A stretch of 5,519 nucleotides of DNA. Origin: an uncultured Clostridia bacterium. GTDB lineage: Bacteria; Bacillota; Clostridia; TANB77; CAG-508. Shown here in pieces: positions 1 to 5,519 of the stretch. Position numbers and translations under genes: made by a program. The number at the start of each line of letters is the position of its first letter. Positions within the stretch are counted from its first letter, which is position 1. The notes beneath the pieces were generated by a model that saw only the letters and a list, made by a program, of their open reading frames with translations, was not told the origin of the DNA and did no database searches. The DNA lies in NCBI GenBank assembly GCA_944391155.1, contig CALXSO010000100.1, positions 1 to 5,519 on the forward strand, in the 5' to 3' direction.

Positions 1-2
1 AA

Positions 3-92
3 TATGTAATTTCCCTAGATAAAATGAATTTTTCGCAAAATGGAATTATACACAAAAATATAGTAGATTGGTTGTTAGAAGAAGATAATTAA
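3..92 (+). CDS. C-terminal end of an unidentified protein (5' end outside window)
   Basis: An open frame enters from the left edge and ends at TAA 90-92, giving 29 residues that begin YVISLDKMNF and end IVDWLLEEDN. The stretch is soluble-looking, with an amphipathic, acidic C-terminal helix and no membrane segment. The pattern of a beta strand (VISLD) followed by a short final helix resembles the tail of small alpha/beta-hydrolase carboxylesterases. In those proteins the residue before VI(S/T)LD is usually the catalytic histidine, but here it is tyrosine, so I do not assign a function. The frame is the same one used by the transporter remnant downstream, separated from it by this stop codon. 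It could be a real gene end or part of the same decayed region. Confidence 0.4.
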   Translation, partial: YVISLDKMNFSQNGIIHKNIVDWLLEEDN

Positions 93-110
93 TATTATAA
101 CTGTCTAAAT

Positions 111-417
111 CAGAATCAACCAGAAGGAATATCAATGGCAGTTCCGATGAAAAATGGTGGAATGAAAAAATCAAGAGTAATTTTTTATGTGATACTATCA
201 GGAATTACTACAGGAGTGGGAGCTTTGGTTGGAGCAATTGTAGGTCAGATCTCAGAAATTGTAATAGCTTTATGTTTAAGTTTTGCTGCACGGAGCAATG
301 TTATATATTGTATCAGGAGAATTAATACCAGAATCTAATCAATTGTATAGTGGAAGAATGACAGGAATCGGAAATATAGTGGGGTTTTTGATAGGTATGT
401 TTGCAATGTTAATGTAA
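111..417 (+). pseudogene. Remnant of a ZIP-family divalent metal transporter, 5'-truncated and frameshifted
   Basis: ZIP proteins are eight-helix membrane transporters that import zinc and other divalent metals. Only the second half is present. It starts in the helix-5 signature, normally HNxPEG, which reads QNQPEG at 111-128, so the metal-ligand histidine is already lost. It continues PEGISMAVPMKNGG, a glycine-rich helix (SGITTGVGALVGAIVG) and ALCLSFAA. The frame then breaks. Skipping one base, the C at 291, restores GAMLYIVSGELIPES, followed by a last helix (IGNIVGFLIGMFAMLM) ending at TAA 415-417. GELIPES is a typical ZIP helix-7 to loop sequence. Without the correction the frame ends at 338 in unrelated residues. 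The AGAAGGA before ATG 135 looks like a ribosome-binding site but encodes the PEG motif. Upstream bases show no helices 1-4 in any frame. A sequencing error could explain the frameshift but not the missing half. Confidence 0.75.
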
Positions 418-429
418 TAGTTATCTTGC

Positions 430-459
430 AGGAAAATTAATTTTTCCTTGATTTTTTTT
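430..459 (+). terminator. Weak intrinsic terminator after the transporter remnant
   Basis: A 7-bp stem AGGAAAA/TTTTCCT (430-436 with 442-448) and a 5-nt loop are followed after three bases by eight T residues (452-459). The stem is AT-rich and probably leaky. It lies 12 nt past the restored transporter stop, where a terminator is expected. Its 3' edge touches the -35 element of the pcrA promoter. Confidence 0.4.
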
Positions 460-476
460 ACTATATATAGTAAAAT
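448..476 (+). promoter_or_regulatory. Sigma-A-type promoter of pcrA
   Basis: TTGATT (448-453) and TAAAAT (471-476) are separated by exactly 17 bp, matching the housekeeping consensus at four of six and five of six positions. Transcription would start near 483, giving a leader of about 29 nt with GGAG at 501-504 before the ATG at 512. No other good promoter lies between the transporter remnant and pcrA. It is predicted from sequence only. Confidence 0.6.
456..475. promoter_or_regulatory. Perfect 20-bp palindrome inside the pcrA promoter (candidate operator)
   Basis: TTTTACTATATATAGTAAAA reads identically on both strands over 20 bp. It fills most of the -35/-10 spacer and covers five of the six bases of the -10 element. 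A dimeric repressor bound here would block RNA polymerase. The core ACTATATATAGT resembles the kind of site used by GntR-, BlaI- or MarR-type repressors, but I cannot assign a regulator. It does not resemble the Gram-positive LexA box (GAAC-N4-GTTC). AT-rich palindromes can also arise by chance or simply help melting. Confidence 0.4.
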
Positions 477-511
477 ACAAACAGAAATTTGAACAAGAAT
501 GGAGTAAATAA

Positions 512-2821
512 ATGGAAGATATATTAAAAGGCTTAAACGATAAGCAATATGAAGCAGTAATAAACACAGAAGGAGCATGCTTAATAATAGCTGGAGCAGG
601 AAGTGGAAAAACAAAAGTATTAACACATAAAATAGCATATCTAATGCAAGAAAAAAATGTTTTACCATGGAATATATTAGCAATAACATTTACAAACAAA
701 GCAGCAAATGAAATGAAAGAAAGAATAATTGGTTTAGTAGGAGATGCAGCACAAGACATATGGATGGGGACATTTCACTCAATATGTGTAAGGATTTTAA
801 GAAAATTTATAGATAGAATAGGATTCGACTCATCATTTATAATATTTGATACATCAGACCAAAGAACAATGATAAAAACATGTCTGAAAGACTTAAGGAT
901 AGACGATAAAATGTTTACAGATAGAGCAGTACAATCAGAAATAAGCAATGCAAAAAATCAAATGCTTGAGCCAGAACAATATTCAGTACTTGCAAATGGA
1001 GATTTCCGTAAAGAAAAAATAGCAACAATATATGAACTATACCAAAAAAGATTAAAAGAAAATAATGCAATAGATTTTGACGATATTATTAATTATACAA
1101 TAAAAATATTAAAAGAAAATGCAGATGTATTAGAATATTATGCAAATAAATTTAAATATGTGTTAGTAGACGAATATCAAGACACAAACAAAGCACAATT
1201 TACATTAATAACATTATTTGCATCAGTAAATGGAAATATTACAGTAGTTGGAGATTCAGACCAAAGTATATATGCTTTTAGAGGTGCAGATATCTCAAAT
1301 ATATTAAACTTTGAAAGAGATTTTAAAAATGCTAAAATCATAAAATTAGAGCAAAATTACCGTTGCACGGGGAATATTTTGGAAGCTGCAAATAGTGTAA
1401 TAAAAAATAATGAAACAAAATATAAAAAGAAATTATGGACAGAAAATGAAAAAGGGAACTTACCAAAAGTATATTCAGCAGAAAATGAATATGACGAAGG
1501 AACTTTTATAGTTGAGCAAATAAATAGACTAAGAAGAGAAGAGTATTTTAAATATTCAGATTTTGCAATTTTATATAGAATGAATACACAATCAAGAGCA
1601 ATAGAAGACATTTTAAGAAGAGAAGATATACCATATAAAATCATAGGAGGACTAAAATTCTATGAAAGAAAAGAAATAAAAGACATCATTTCTTATTTAA
1701 GATTAATACAAAATCCATCAGATAATTTAAGTTTAAAAAGAATAATAAATGAACCTAAAAGGGGTATTGGAAAAACAAGTTTAGAGAATATTGAAATATT
1801 AGCAAATCAAAATAGTATTTCAATGTATGAAGTCATAAAAAACGCGGATCAATATGGATTAAACAGAGTTTTTATTAATTCAAGAGAATTTATAAGTGTA
1901 ATTGAGGAATTAAGGTCAAAAAAAGAAAATTTATTAATCTCTGAATTAATTAAACAAACTTTAAATAAAACAGGTTATACAAAGGCATTAGAAGATGAAA
2001 ACACAGTAGAAGCAGAAAATAGAATAGAAAACCTAGAAGAATTTTTAACAGTAGCAATGGAATTTGAAGAAGAATCAGCAGATAATGGATTGAGTGAGTT
2101 TTTAGAAGGAATCACATTGTCTAGTGATATAGACAATATGGAACAAACAGATGAAACAGTAACACTTATGACATTACATAGTGCAAAAGGACTTGAATTT
2201 CCAGTAGTATTTTTAGTAGGAATGGAAGAGGGAATATTTCCTGGATATAAATCTATTTCTGAACAAAAAGAATTAGAAGAAGAAAGACGTTTATGTTATG
2301 TTGGAATCACAAGAGCAAAACAATATTTATTTTTAACCTGTAGTAAACAAAGAACAATATTTGGTTCAACAAGCTGTAATCCAGTATCAAGATTCTTAAA
2401 AGAAATACCAAAAGAATTATTAGATGGATATGATGAAGCAATAGGAGAAGAATCAATAAAAGAAGATAATTTTGAAGATTCAAAATATAGTTGGACATAT
2501 GGAAGTAAAAATTCAGGAACTATAAAATCATATAAAATAGGAAGTCAAGAACCTGTTATGGCAACAGCTAAATCAAATGAAAATTCTAATTTTATATTTA
2601 GAACTGCAGAAAGTTTTTTAAATTCGCTAAAAAAACCAGTTGGTCAAGATGTAGATTTATCAAAATATGGAGAAGGTGTAAGAGTATTTCATAAGAAATT
2701 TGGAGAAGGAACAATATCTGCAGTAGAACCAGAAGGAGATGATTTAAAAGTAGATATTCAATTTGATAAAGTTGGGCATAAAAGACTTATGGCAAAGTTT
2801 GCAAAATTGGAAATAATCTAA
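512..2821 (+). CDS. pcrA: ATP-dependent DNA helicase PcrA (UvrD/Rep family, superfamily 1A)
   Basis: PcrA is a 3'-to-5' helicase that unwinds DNA in nucleotide-excision repair, removes RecA or stalled RNA polymerase, and supports rolling-circle plasmid replication. The 769-residue product is close to the family length and all helicase motifs are present in order: Q motif LNDKQ (8-12), Walker A GAGSGKT (28-34), motif Ia ITFTNKAANEM (58-68), GTFHS (86-90), Walker B DEYQDT (220-225), motif III VVGDSDQSIYAFRGA (245-259), motif IV LEQNYRC (279-285), motif V TLHSAKGLEF (554-563) and motif VI RRLCYVGITRAK (592-603). A Tudor-like C-terminal module with VFHKKFGEGTI starts at about 725. This module is the RNA-polymerase-interacting domain of PcrA/UvrD and argues against Rep or AddA. 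The start is secure: TAA at 509-511 directly precedes the ATG in frame, and GGAG lies 7 nt upstream. No key residue is missing. It appears monocistronic, whereas many Firmicutes place ligA next to pcrA, and no ligA is seen here. Confidence 0.97.
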   Translation: MEDILKGLNDKQYEAVINTEGACLIIAGAGSGKTKVLTHKIAYLMQEKNVLPWNILAITFTNKAANEMKERIIGLVGDAAQDIWMGTFHSICVRILRKFIDRIGFDSSFIIFDTSDQRTMIKTCLKDLRIDDKMFTDRAVQSEISNAKNQMLEPEQYSVLANGDFRKEKIATIYELYQKRLKENNAIDFDDIINYTIKILKENADVLEYYANKFKYVLVDEYQDTNKAQFTLITLFASVNGNITVVGDSDQSIYAFRGADISNILNFERDFKNAKIIKLEQNYRCTGNILEAANSVIKNNETKYKKKLWTENEKGNLPKVYSAENEYDEGTFIVEQINRLRREEYFKYSDFAILYRMNTQSRAIEDILRREDIPYKIIGGLKFYERKEIKDIISYLRLIQNPSDNLSLKRIINEPKRGIGKTSLENIEILANQNSISMYEVIKNADQYGLNRVFINSREFISVIEELRSKKENLLISELIKQTLNKTGYTKALEDENTVEAENRIENLEEFLTVAMEFEEESADNGLSEFLEGITLSSDIDNMEQTDETVTLMTLHSAKGLEFPVVFLVGMEEGIFPGYKSISEQKELEEERRLCYVGITRAKQYLFLTCSKQRTIFGSTSCNPVSRFLKEIPKELLDGYDEAIGEESIKEDNFEDSKYSWTYGSKNSGTIKSYKIGSQEPVMATAKSNENSNFIFRTAESFLNSLKKPVGQDVDLSKYGEGVRVFHKKFGEGTISAVEPEGDDLKVDIQFDKVGHKRLMAKFAKLEII

Positions 2822-2963
2822 AGTAGAGAATTTACGCAAAAAAATTATCTGATAATATGAATACGCTAAATGAAAAATAGTTAGTAATACTAATAAAAAA
2901 ATAAGATGATTTTTTCTATGATTAATTTATATATTAAGTGGTTTATAAAATTTATGATAATAT

Positions 2964-3007
2964 AAAAAATAACTTTTGTATAAAATTAAATACAAAAGTT
3001 ATTTTTT
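2964..3007. terminator. Strong intrinsic terminator downstream of pcrA, probably bidirectional
   Basis: There is a perfect 18-bp stem (2964-2981 with 2990-3007) and an 8-nt loop. The core AATAACTTTTGTAT pairs with ATACAAAAGTTATT. The stem starts with A residues and ends with T residues, so it could terminate either strand. It lies 142 nt after the pcrA stop and separates pcrA from the coat-type genes. The 3' trailer between them (2822-2963) has no gene. It contains a small inverted repeat TTAGTAATACTAA at 2881-2893. Confidence 0.8.
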
Positions 3008-3070
3008 TAGAATAAATTTGATAAAAAAGGAAATAATTATAAAGAAATAAAAAAGAAAGGACTGATGAAA

Positions 3071-3259
3071 ATGCCAGATTTAAATCAAATGGAATTACAA
3101 CATTTAAGACATCTAATTGGAGCACACGAAACAGCTTATCAAAAATTAAATACTTATTCATCACAAGCAGTTGATCCACAAATAAAACAATTATTTACAA
3201 AAGCAGCACAAGATTCTTTAAACACAAAACAAAAATTAATGACATTTTTAGAAAACTAA
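3071..3259 (+). CDS. Small helical protein of spore coat type, partner of the CotF-like gene
   Basis: The product is 62 residues from the ATG at 3071. An in-frame ATG at 3065 would add Met-Lys. I prefer 3071 because AAAGGA (3056-3061) is then 9 nt away, the same spacing as in the next gene, whereas it is only 3 nt from 3065. The protein looks like a two-helix hairpin: a first helix MELQHLRHLIGAHETAYQKL, a turn at AVDPQI, and a second helix QLFTKAAQDSLNTKQKLMTF. It has no signal peptide, membrane segment or cysteine. As I recall, short proteins with the LRHLIGAHE...DPQIKQLF pattern are annotated in clostridia as spore coat or ferritin-like proteins next to CotF genes. Spore coat location is inferred from this resemblance and the neighbour. 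A GAATAAAT at 3010-3017 fits a sigma-E -35 element, but no convincing -10 follows it. Confidence 0.75.
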   Translation: MPDLNQMELQHLRHLIGAHETAYQKLNTYSSQAVDPQIKQLFTKAAQDSLNTKQKLMTFLEN

Positions 3260-3335
3260 GTTGCACGAATTAAAAGACTTAAAATACTAAAGTACTTTAT
3301 TTAAAATTTTTATTTTTGAGAAAGGATTGATAAAC

Positions 3336-3578
3336 ATGGACGAAAAAACAATGGTTAATGATATTTTAGCAGGTGTAAAATCAGATTTAACTGCATATCA
3401 GACAGCTATATCAGAAGCGGAAAACATTTCTTTAAGACAAGCTTTTCAGCAAATTAGAAATAATGATGAAAGTTTTCAATATGAACTGTTTAAAATAGCA
3501 CAATCAAAGGGATATTATATTCCAGCACAAAAAGCAACAGTTACAGAGATAAATAATGTTAAATCAAATATGCAATAA
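3336..3578 (+). CDS. Spore coat protein, CotF family (Coat_F domain)
   Basis: The product is 80 residues from ATG 3336. AAAGGA at 3321-3326 lies 9 nt upstream. The earlier in-frame TTG at 3327 touches that site and cannot be the start. The whole protein fits one Coat_F domain: an N-terminal helix (MVNDILAGVKSDLTAYQTAI), the segment ENISLRQAFQQIRNNDES, a helix YELFKIAQSKGYY, then IPAQKATVTEINNVK. The SLRQAF and KGYYIPA segments are the best family markers, and the fold is a ferritin-like helical bundle. Coat_F proteins are structural parts of the Bacillus spore coat, and in clostridia they are abundant small spore proteins. The gene begins 76 nt after the stop of the related small coat-type gene with no terminator between them, so the two are probably co-transcribed during sporulation. 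I saw no clear terminator immediately after it. Confidence 0.85.
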   Translation: MDEKTMVNDILAGVKSDLTAYQTAISEAENISLRQAFQQIRNNDESFQYELFKIAQSKGYYIPAQKATVTEINNVKSNMQ

Positions 3579-3591
3579 AAAGTATATTATT

Positions 3592-3778
3592 TTGCTTTAC
3601 AAAAATATTTCCAAATATAAATGATAATTTTTTTAATCTAAAAATAATTTATAATATATGTTTAAAAAATGTATAGTCTAAAAAATAGATTTAAATAAAA
3701 CATAGATAGAAAAATTTGTTTATTTTTGATTAAAAAAGTTTTCTTTATTTGGAAATTTTTTTGTTGTATAGAAAGCAA
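3592..3778. repeat. Large imperfect palindrome, about 187 bp, possible MITE-like element or long hairpin
   Basis: The two halves are complementary over most of their length. Outer arms TTGCTTT (3592-3598) and AAAGCAA (3772-3778) pair perfectly. After a 7-nt one-sided bulge (3765-3771), 3599-3617 pairs with 3746-3764 at 18 of 19 positions (right arm TATTTGGAAATTTTTTTGT). Further inward, TTTTTTAATC (3629-3638) pairs with GATTAAAAAA (3728-3737), then AAAAATAA (3640-3647) with TTATTTTT (3720-3727). The central 70 nt show no clear structure and no reading frame. No convincing target-site duplication was found. The low-complexity AT background inflates such matches, but the GC-containing arms (TTGC, ACA, TTCC) and the collinear order suggest a real palindrome. 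It begins 14 nt after the CotF-like gene and may also help end that transcript. Confidence 0.5.
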
Positions 3779-3941
3779 TATGAAAAATTAAATTGTATAA
3801 GTTTAAAGCAAAAAAGTATAAAAATTTTATTTTTAAAAGAAAATTGACACTTATCTTAGTATTATATGGATTTTTTTGTATACGATAAGAAAGGATATAG
3901 ATATATATAAAGATTTAGATGAAACTAACTAATCTAGATTT
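3779..3941. other. Noncoding AT-rich stretch with an orphan TTGACA
   Basis: No reading frame here is longer than a few codons. There is a consensus -35 hexamer TTGACA at 3844-3849, but no good -10 lies 16-18 bp downstream (the nearest, TATGGA at 3865, is at 15 bp and poor), so I do not call a promoter. CTTATC (3850-3855) and GATAAG (3884-3889), with inner GTAT and ATAC, could form a bulged hairpin. A partial direct repetition, TTGTATAGAAAGCA at 3764 and TTGTATAAGTTTAAAGCA at 3793, overlaps the palindrome's right edge. Confidence 0.35.
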
Positions 3942-4218
3942 GCTATTTTTATTATAATATAAATAATAAATAGTTATTTTTAATGATATAAATAATAAAT
4001 AGCTATTTTTAATGATATAAATAATAAATAGCTATTTTTAATGATATAAATAATAAATAGCTATTTTTAATGATATAAATAATAAATAGTTATTTTTAAT
4101 AATATAAATAATAAATAGTTATTTTTAATAATATAAGTAATAAATAGTTATTTTTAATAATATAAATAATAAATTACTAAATTTTAATAATATAAATAAT
4201 AAATTAATATTTTTAGAG
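3942..4218. repeat. Tandem array of 29-bp units (AT-rich minisatellite)
   Basis: Seven consecutive 29-bp units start at 3957, 3986, 4015, 4044, 4073, 4102 and 4131. Each begins ATATAA and contains AATAAATAG(C/T)TATTTTTAAT. A 30-bp diverged unit (4160-4189), a degenerate ninth (about 4190-4218) and a partial unit before the first (3942-3956) flank them. Units 2, 3 and 4 are identical. Unit 1 differs from them by one base (C to T). Units 5 and 6 are identical to each other and differ by two bases. Unit 7 adds a third change, so divergence grows toward the right. Each C-containing unit carries the 12-bp palindrome AAATAGCTATTT. The unit length is not a multiple of three and stops occur throughout, so it is noncoding. 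There are no unique spacers, so it is not a CRISPR array. Confidence 0.93.
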
Positions 4219-4225
4219 AAATTTT

Positions 4226-4295
4226 AAGGAAACAAAAAACGAAAAACGAAGAAAAATAAAATAAAAAAGAGATAAATTAAAAAAAAGTAAAAAAA
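4226..4295. other. Purine-rich (A-dominated) tract upstream of the M23 gene
   Basis: This 70-nt tract is almost all A with some G, and only nine pyrimidines. It includes the short repetition AAAACGAAAAACGAAGAAAA. It separates the 29-bp array from the M23 promoter. Long A-tracts of this kind are intrinsically curved or stiff and can act as upstream promoter elements, but no function is shown by the sequence. Confidence 0.35.
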
Positions 4296-4321
4296 CCTAC
4301 GGAAATCCACATTCAAAGAAG

Positions 4322-4350
4322 TTGCAAAAAAATAATTATTACAATATCAT
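4322..4350 (+). promoter_or_regulatory. Sigma-A-type promoter of the M23 peptidase gene
   Basis: TTGCAA (4322-4327) and TATCAT (4345-4350) are exactly 17 bp apart. The -10 matches the consensus at five of six bases and the -35 at four of six. Transcription would begin near 4357, leaving a leader of about 27 nt with AAAGGAG at 4365-4371. The spacer contains a 10-bp palindrome AATAATTATT (4331-4340), too short to call an operator. A housekeeping-type promoter suggests vegetative rather than spore-specific expression. Confidence 0.55.
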
Positions 4351-4383
4351 TACATCAAATATACAAAGGAGATAGAAATAGAT

Positions 4384-5394
4384 ATGTTGAAAAAGTTAAT
4401 ATTACATACAAAACGTTCTATTAAGTGTGTATTACTTATTATTATTGCAGCATTTTTATTAATAGGAGTTGTTGCATATTTATATAAACCCACATATAAA
4501 GTAATATTGAATGGTGAAATGATAGGATATACGGAAAACAAAGGAAAATTACAAAATAAAATAAATGATTATGTTAAAAATGGTGATGGAGAAAATGTTG
4601 CTTATGTTCAAATAGACAATATGCCAGAATATCAATTATGTTTATTAAAAAAAGATATTGTTGCTAATGATGAAGAAATTTATAATAAAGTAAAAGAGCA
4701 AGGAATACCATATTATAGATATTATGCCATATTAGACAATCAAGAAGAAAAACTATATGTTTCTAATTTTACAGAAGCTGAAACTATAGTAAATCAACTC
4801 AAAGAAAAAAATAGTACAAATGTAGATACTATAACTATTGCAGAAAAATATGAAACAGAATTAAAAGATTTTGTTTCTACAGAAGAAGCTGTTTCAAAAC
4901 TATTTATCAAACCAACTAAAGTTGTGCAGGTTGCAGACACATCAAAAAGTAAGAGTAAAGCATCTTCAGGAACAGTTAATACATCTACAAAAATTTCTGG
5001 AGGAAAAGCTAGTTTAGGCATTTCATTAATAAAACCAGTTTCAGGAATAATAACTTCAAGATTTGCAGCATCTAGTAGGATAAGAAGTTCAGCACATACA
5101 GGGCTAGATATAGCAACTTCTACTGGAACGCCAGTAGTTGCGGCATCATCTGGAAAAGTCACCTTTTCTGGATGGAAAGGTTCATATGGAAAAATGATTG
5201 TAATAACTCATTCAAATGGAGTTCAAACATATTATGCACATTGTAATGCTTTATATGCTTCTGTTGGACAAACAGTTTCTCAAGGTCAAAAAATTGCAGC
5301 AGTTGGTTCAACAGGAAATTCAACAGGACCTCATTTGCATTTTGAAATTCGTATAAATGGAGTTGCATATAATCCACAGAATTATTTATACTAA
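4384..5394 (+). CDS. Membrane-anchored M23-family (LytM/lysostaphin-type) peptidoglycan endopeptidase
   Basis: M23 enzymes are zinc metallopeptidases that cut peptide cross-bridges of peptidoglycan. The 336-residue product has a short basic N terminus and one membrane segment (about 15-34, CVLLIIIAAFLLIGVVAYLY) with no signal-peptidase site, so it is probably tethered outside the membrane. Two segments, YKVILNGEMIGYTENKGKLQ (38-57) and a weaker copy at about 113-143 (AILDNQEEKLYVSNFTEAE), resemble N-terminal repeats of clostridial M23 cell-wall proteins. A Ser/Lys/Gly-rich linker (about 184-212) leads to the peptidase domain (about 215-336). By analogy with LytM, zinc ligands are H238 and D242 in HTGLD and H319 in HLHFE, with catalytic H286 (YAHC) and H317. 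All are intact, so it should be active. No LysM or SH3 domain is present. AAAGGAG lies 12 nt before the ATG, and a TTG immediately follows the ATG. It stands alone between its own promoter and terminator. SpoIIQ is a possible relative, but this protein is longer and nothing else supports that. Confidence 0.9.
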   Translation: MLKKLILHTKRSIKCVLLIIIAAFLLIGVVAYLYKPTYKVILNGEMIGYTENKGKLQNKINDYVKNGDGENVAYVQIDNMPEYQLCLLKKDIVANDEEIYNKVKEQGIPYYRYYAILDNQEEKLYVSNFTEAETIVNQLKEKNSTNVDTITIAEKYETELKDFVSTEEAVSKLFIKPTKVVQVADTSKSKSKASSGTVNTSTKISGGKASLGISLIKPVSGIITSRFAASSRIRSSAHTGLDIATSTGTPVVAASSGKVTFSGWKGSYGKMIVITHSNGVQTYYAHCNALYASVGQTVSQGQKIAAVGSTGNSTGPHLHFEIRINGVAYNPQNYLY

Positions 5395-5436
5395 AAATTG
5401 ATAAATGAAAATGAATTGTAAAAAATTTTCTAAAAT

Positions 5437-5480
5437 AAAAAGGTTGGGTAAAAGTGTATTGTACTGGACCCAACCTTTTT
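5437..5480. terminator. Intrinsic terminator downstream of the M23 gene
   Basis: A perfect 13-bp stem AAAAAGGTTGGGT/ACCCAACCTTTTT (5437-5449 with 5468-5480) encloses an 18-nt loop. The GC-rich core GGTTGGGT is the most GC-dense stretch nearby, and the stem ends in five T residues followed by ATTATTAT. It starts 42 nt after the stop codon. The A-run on the left side would let it also terminate a convergent gene entering from beyond the window. Confidence 0.85.
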
Positions 5481-5519
5481 ATTATTATAAGAAACAATAT
5501 GAAACTTTAAGTAGTGCAA

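Noticed and set aside
3..20. Inactivated carboxylesterase tail (Tyr in place of the catalytic His before VISLD)
   Set aside because: Only 29 residues are visible, too few to assign the family, so the missing histidine cannot be claimed.
339..759. Hydrophobic minus-strand frames opposite the transporter remnant and the start of pcrA
   Set aside because: They overlap a clear plus-strand helicase gene and promoter, show leucine/isoleucine-rich composition typical of the complement of AT-rich coding DNA, and match no family.
2881..2893. Inverted repeat TTAGTAATACTAA as an operator
   Set aside because: It lies in the pcrA 3' trailer before the terminator, with no promoter elements around it.
3866..3910. 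A 14-codon frame MDFFVYDKKGYRYI following TTGACA
   Set aside because: It is too short, has no ribosome-binding site ahead of its ATG, and the surrounding sequence is not conserved-looking. It is probably chance.
3957..4189. CRISPR array
   Set aside because: The 29-bp units are joined directly with no unique spacers, and no cas gene is nearby.
3957..4189. Replication or plasmid iterons
   Set aside because: No replication initiator gene or DnaA-box cluster is visible, and the neighbouring genes are chromosomal in character.
4794..5162. Minus-strand frame of 122 codons inside the M23 gene
   Set aside because: It lies wholly antisense to a well-supported peptidase and has no recognisable motif or start signal.
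5159..5497. Minus-strand frame of 112 codons at the right end
   Set aside because: It runs through the terminator hairpin and antisense to the M23 catalytic region, and its product has no family features.
5487..5513. Similarity of the right-end sequence to 3767-3790 (shared CAATATGAAA)
   Set aside because: A 10-base match in sequence this AT-rich is expected by chance, and the flanks do not align.

Overview
The window is very AT-rich and every recognisable gene lies on the + strand. All five reading frames and the frame-restored pseudogene end in TAA, TGG is the tryptophan codon, and ribosome-binding sites are of the AAAGGA/GGAG type. Two small spore-coat-type proteins sit beside a Gram-positive-type PcrA helicase, so the source is most likely a low-GC, endospore-forming Clostridia-like Firmicute. 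I cannot name the species.

Left end (1-447): the last 29 codons of an unidentified gene are followed by a decayed 3' remnant of a ZIP-family metal transporter. The remnant has lost its first half and carries a +1 frameshift. A weak terminator-like hairpin closes it. Centre-left (448-3008): pcrA has its own sigma-A-like promoter overlapping a perfect 20-bp palindrome, and a strong 18-bp-stem terminator about 140 nt past its stop. Centre (3009-3578): two short helical proteins of the spore coat/CotF type lie 76 nt apart and look like one transcription unit.

The 805-bp stretch 3579-4383 holds no convincing gene. It contains a roughly 187-bp imperfect palindrome (3592-3778), an AT-rich stretch with a lone TTGACA (3779-3941), a noncoding tandem array of 29-bp units (about 3942-4218), a purine-rich tract (4226-4295) and the promoter of the next gene. 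Right end (4384-5519): a membrane-anchored M23 endopeptidase with all expected zinc and catalytic residues is followed by a clear terminator (5437-5480). I see nothing in the last 39 bases.

The genes do not form one pathway. DNA repair (PcrA), spore coat (the CotF-type pair) and cell-wall remodelling (M23) appear to be independent transcription units. I found no clear evidence of an undescribed multi-gene system. The points most worth a second look are noncoding: the palindrome in the pcrA promoter, the large palindrome and the 29-bp array. To these I add the two-gene arrangement of the coat proteins.
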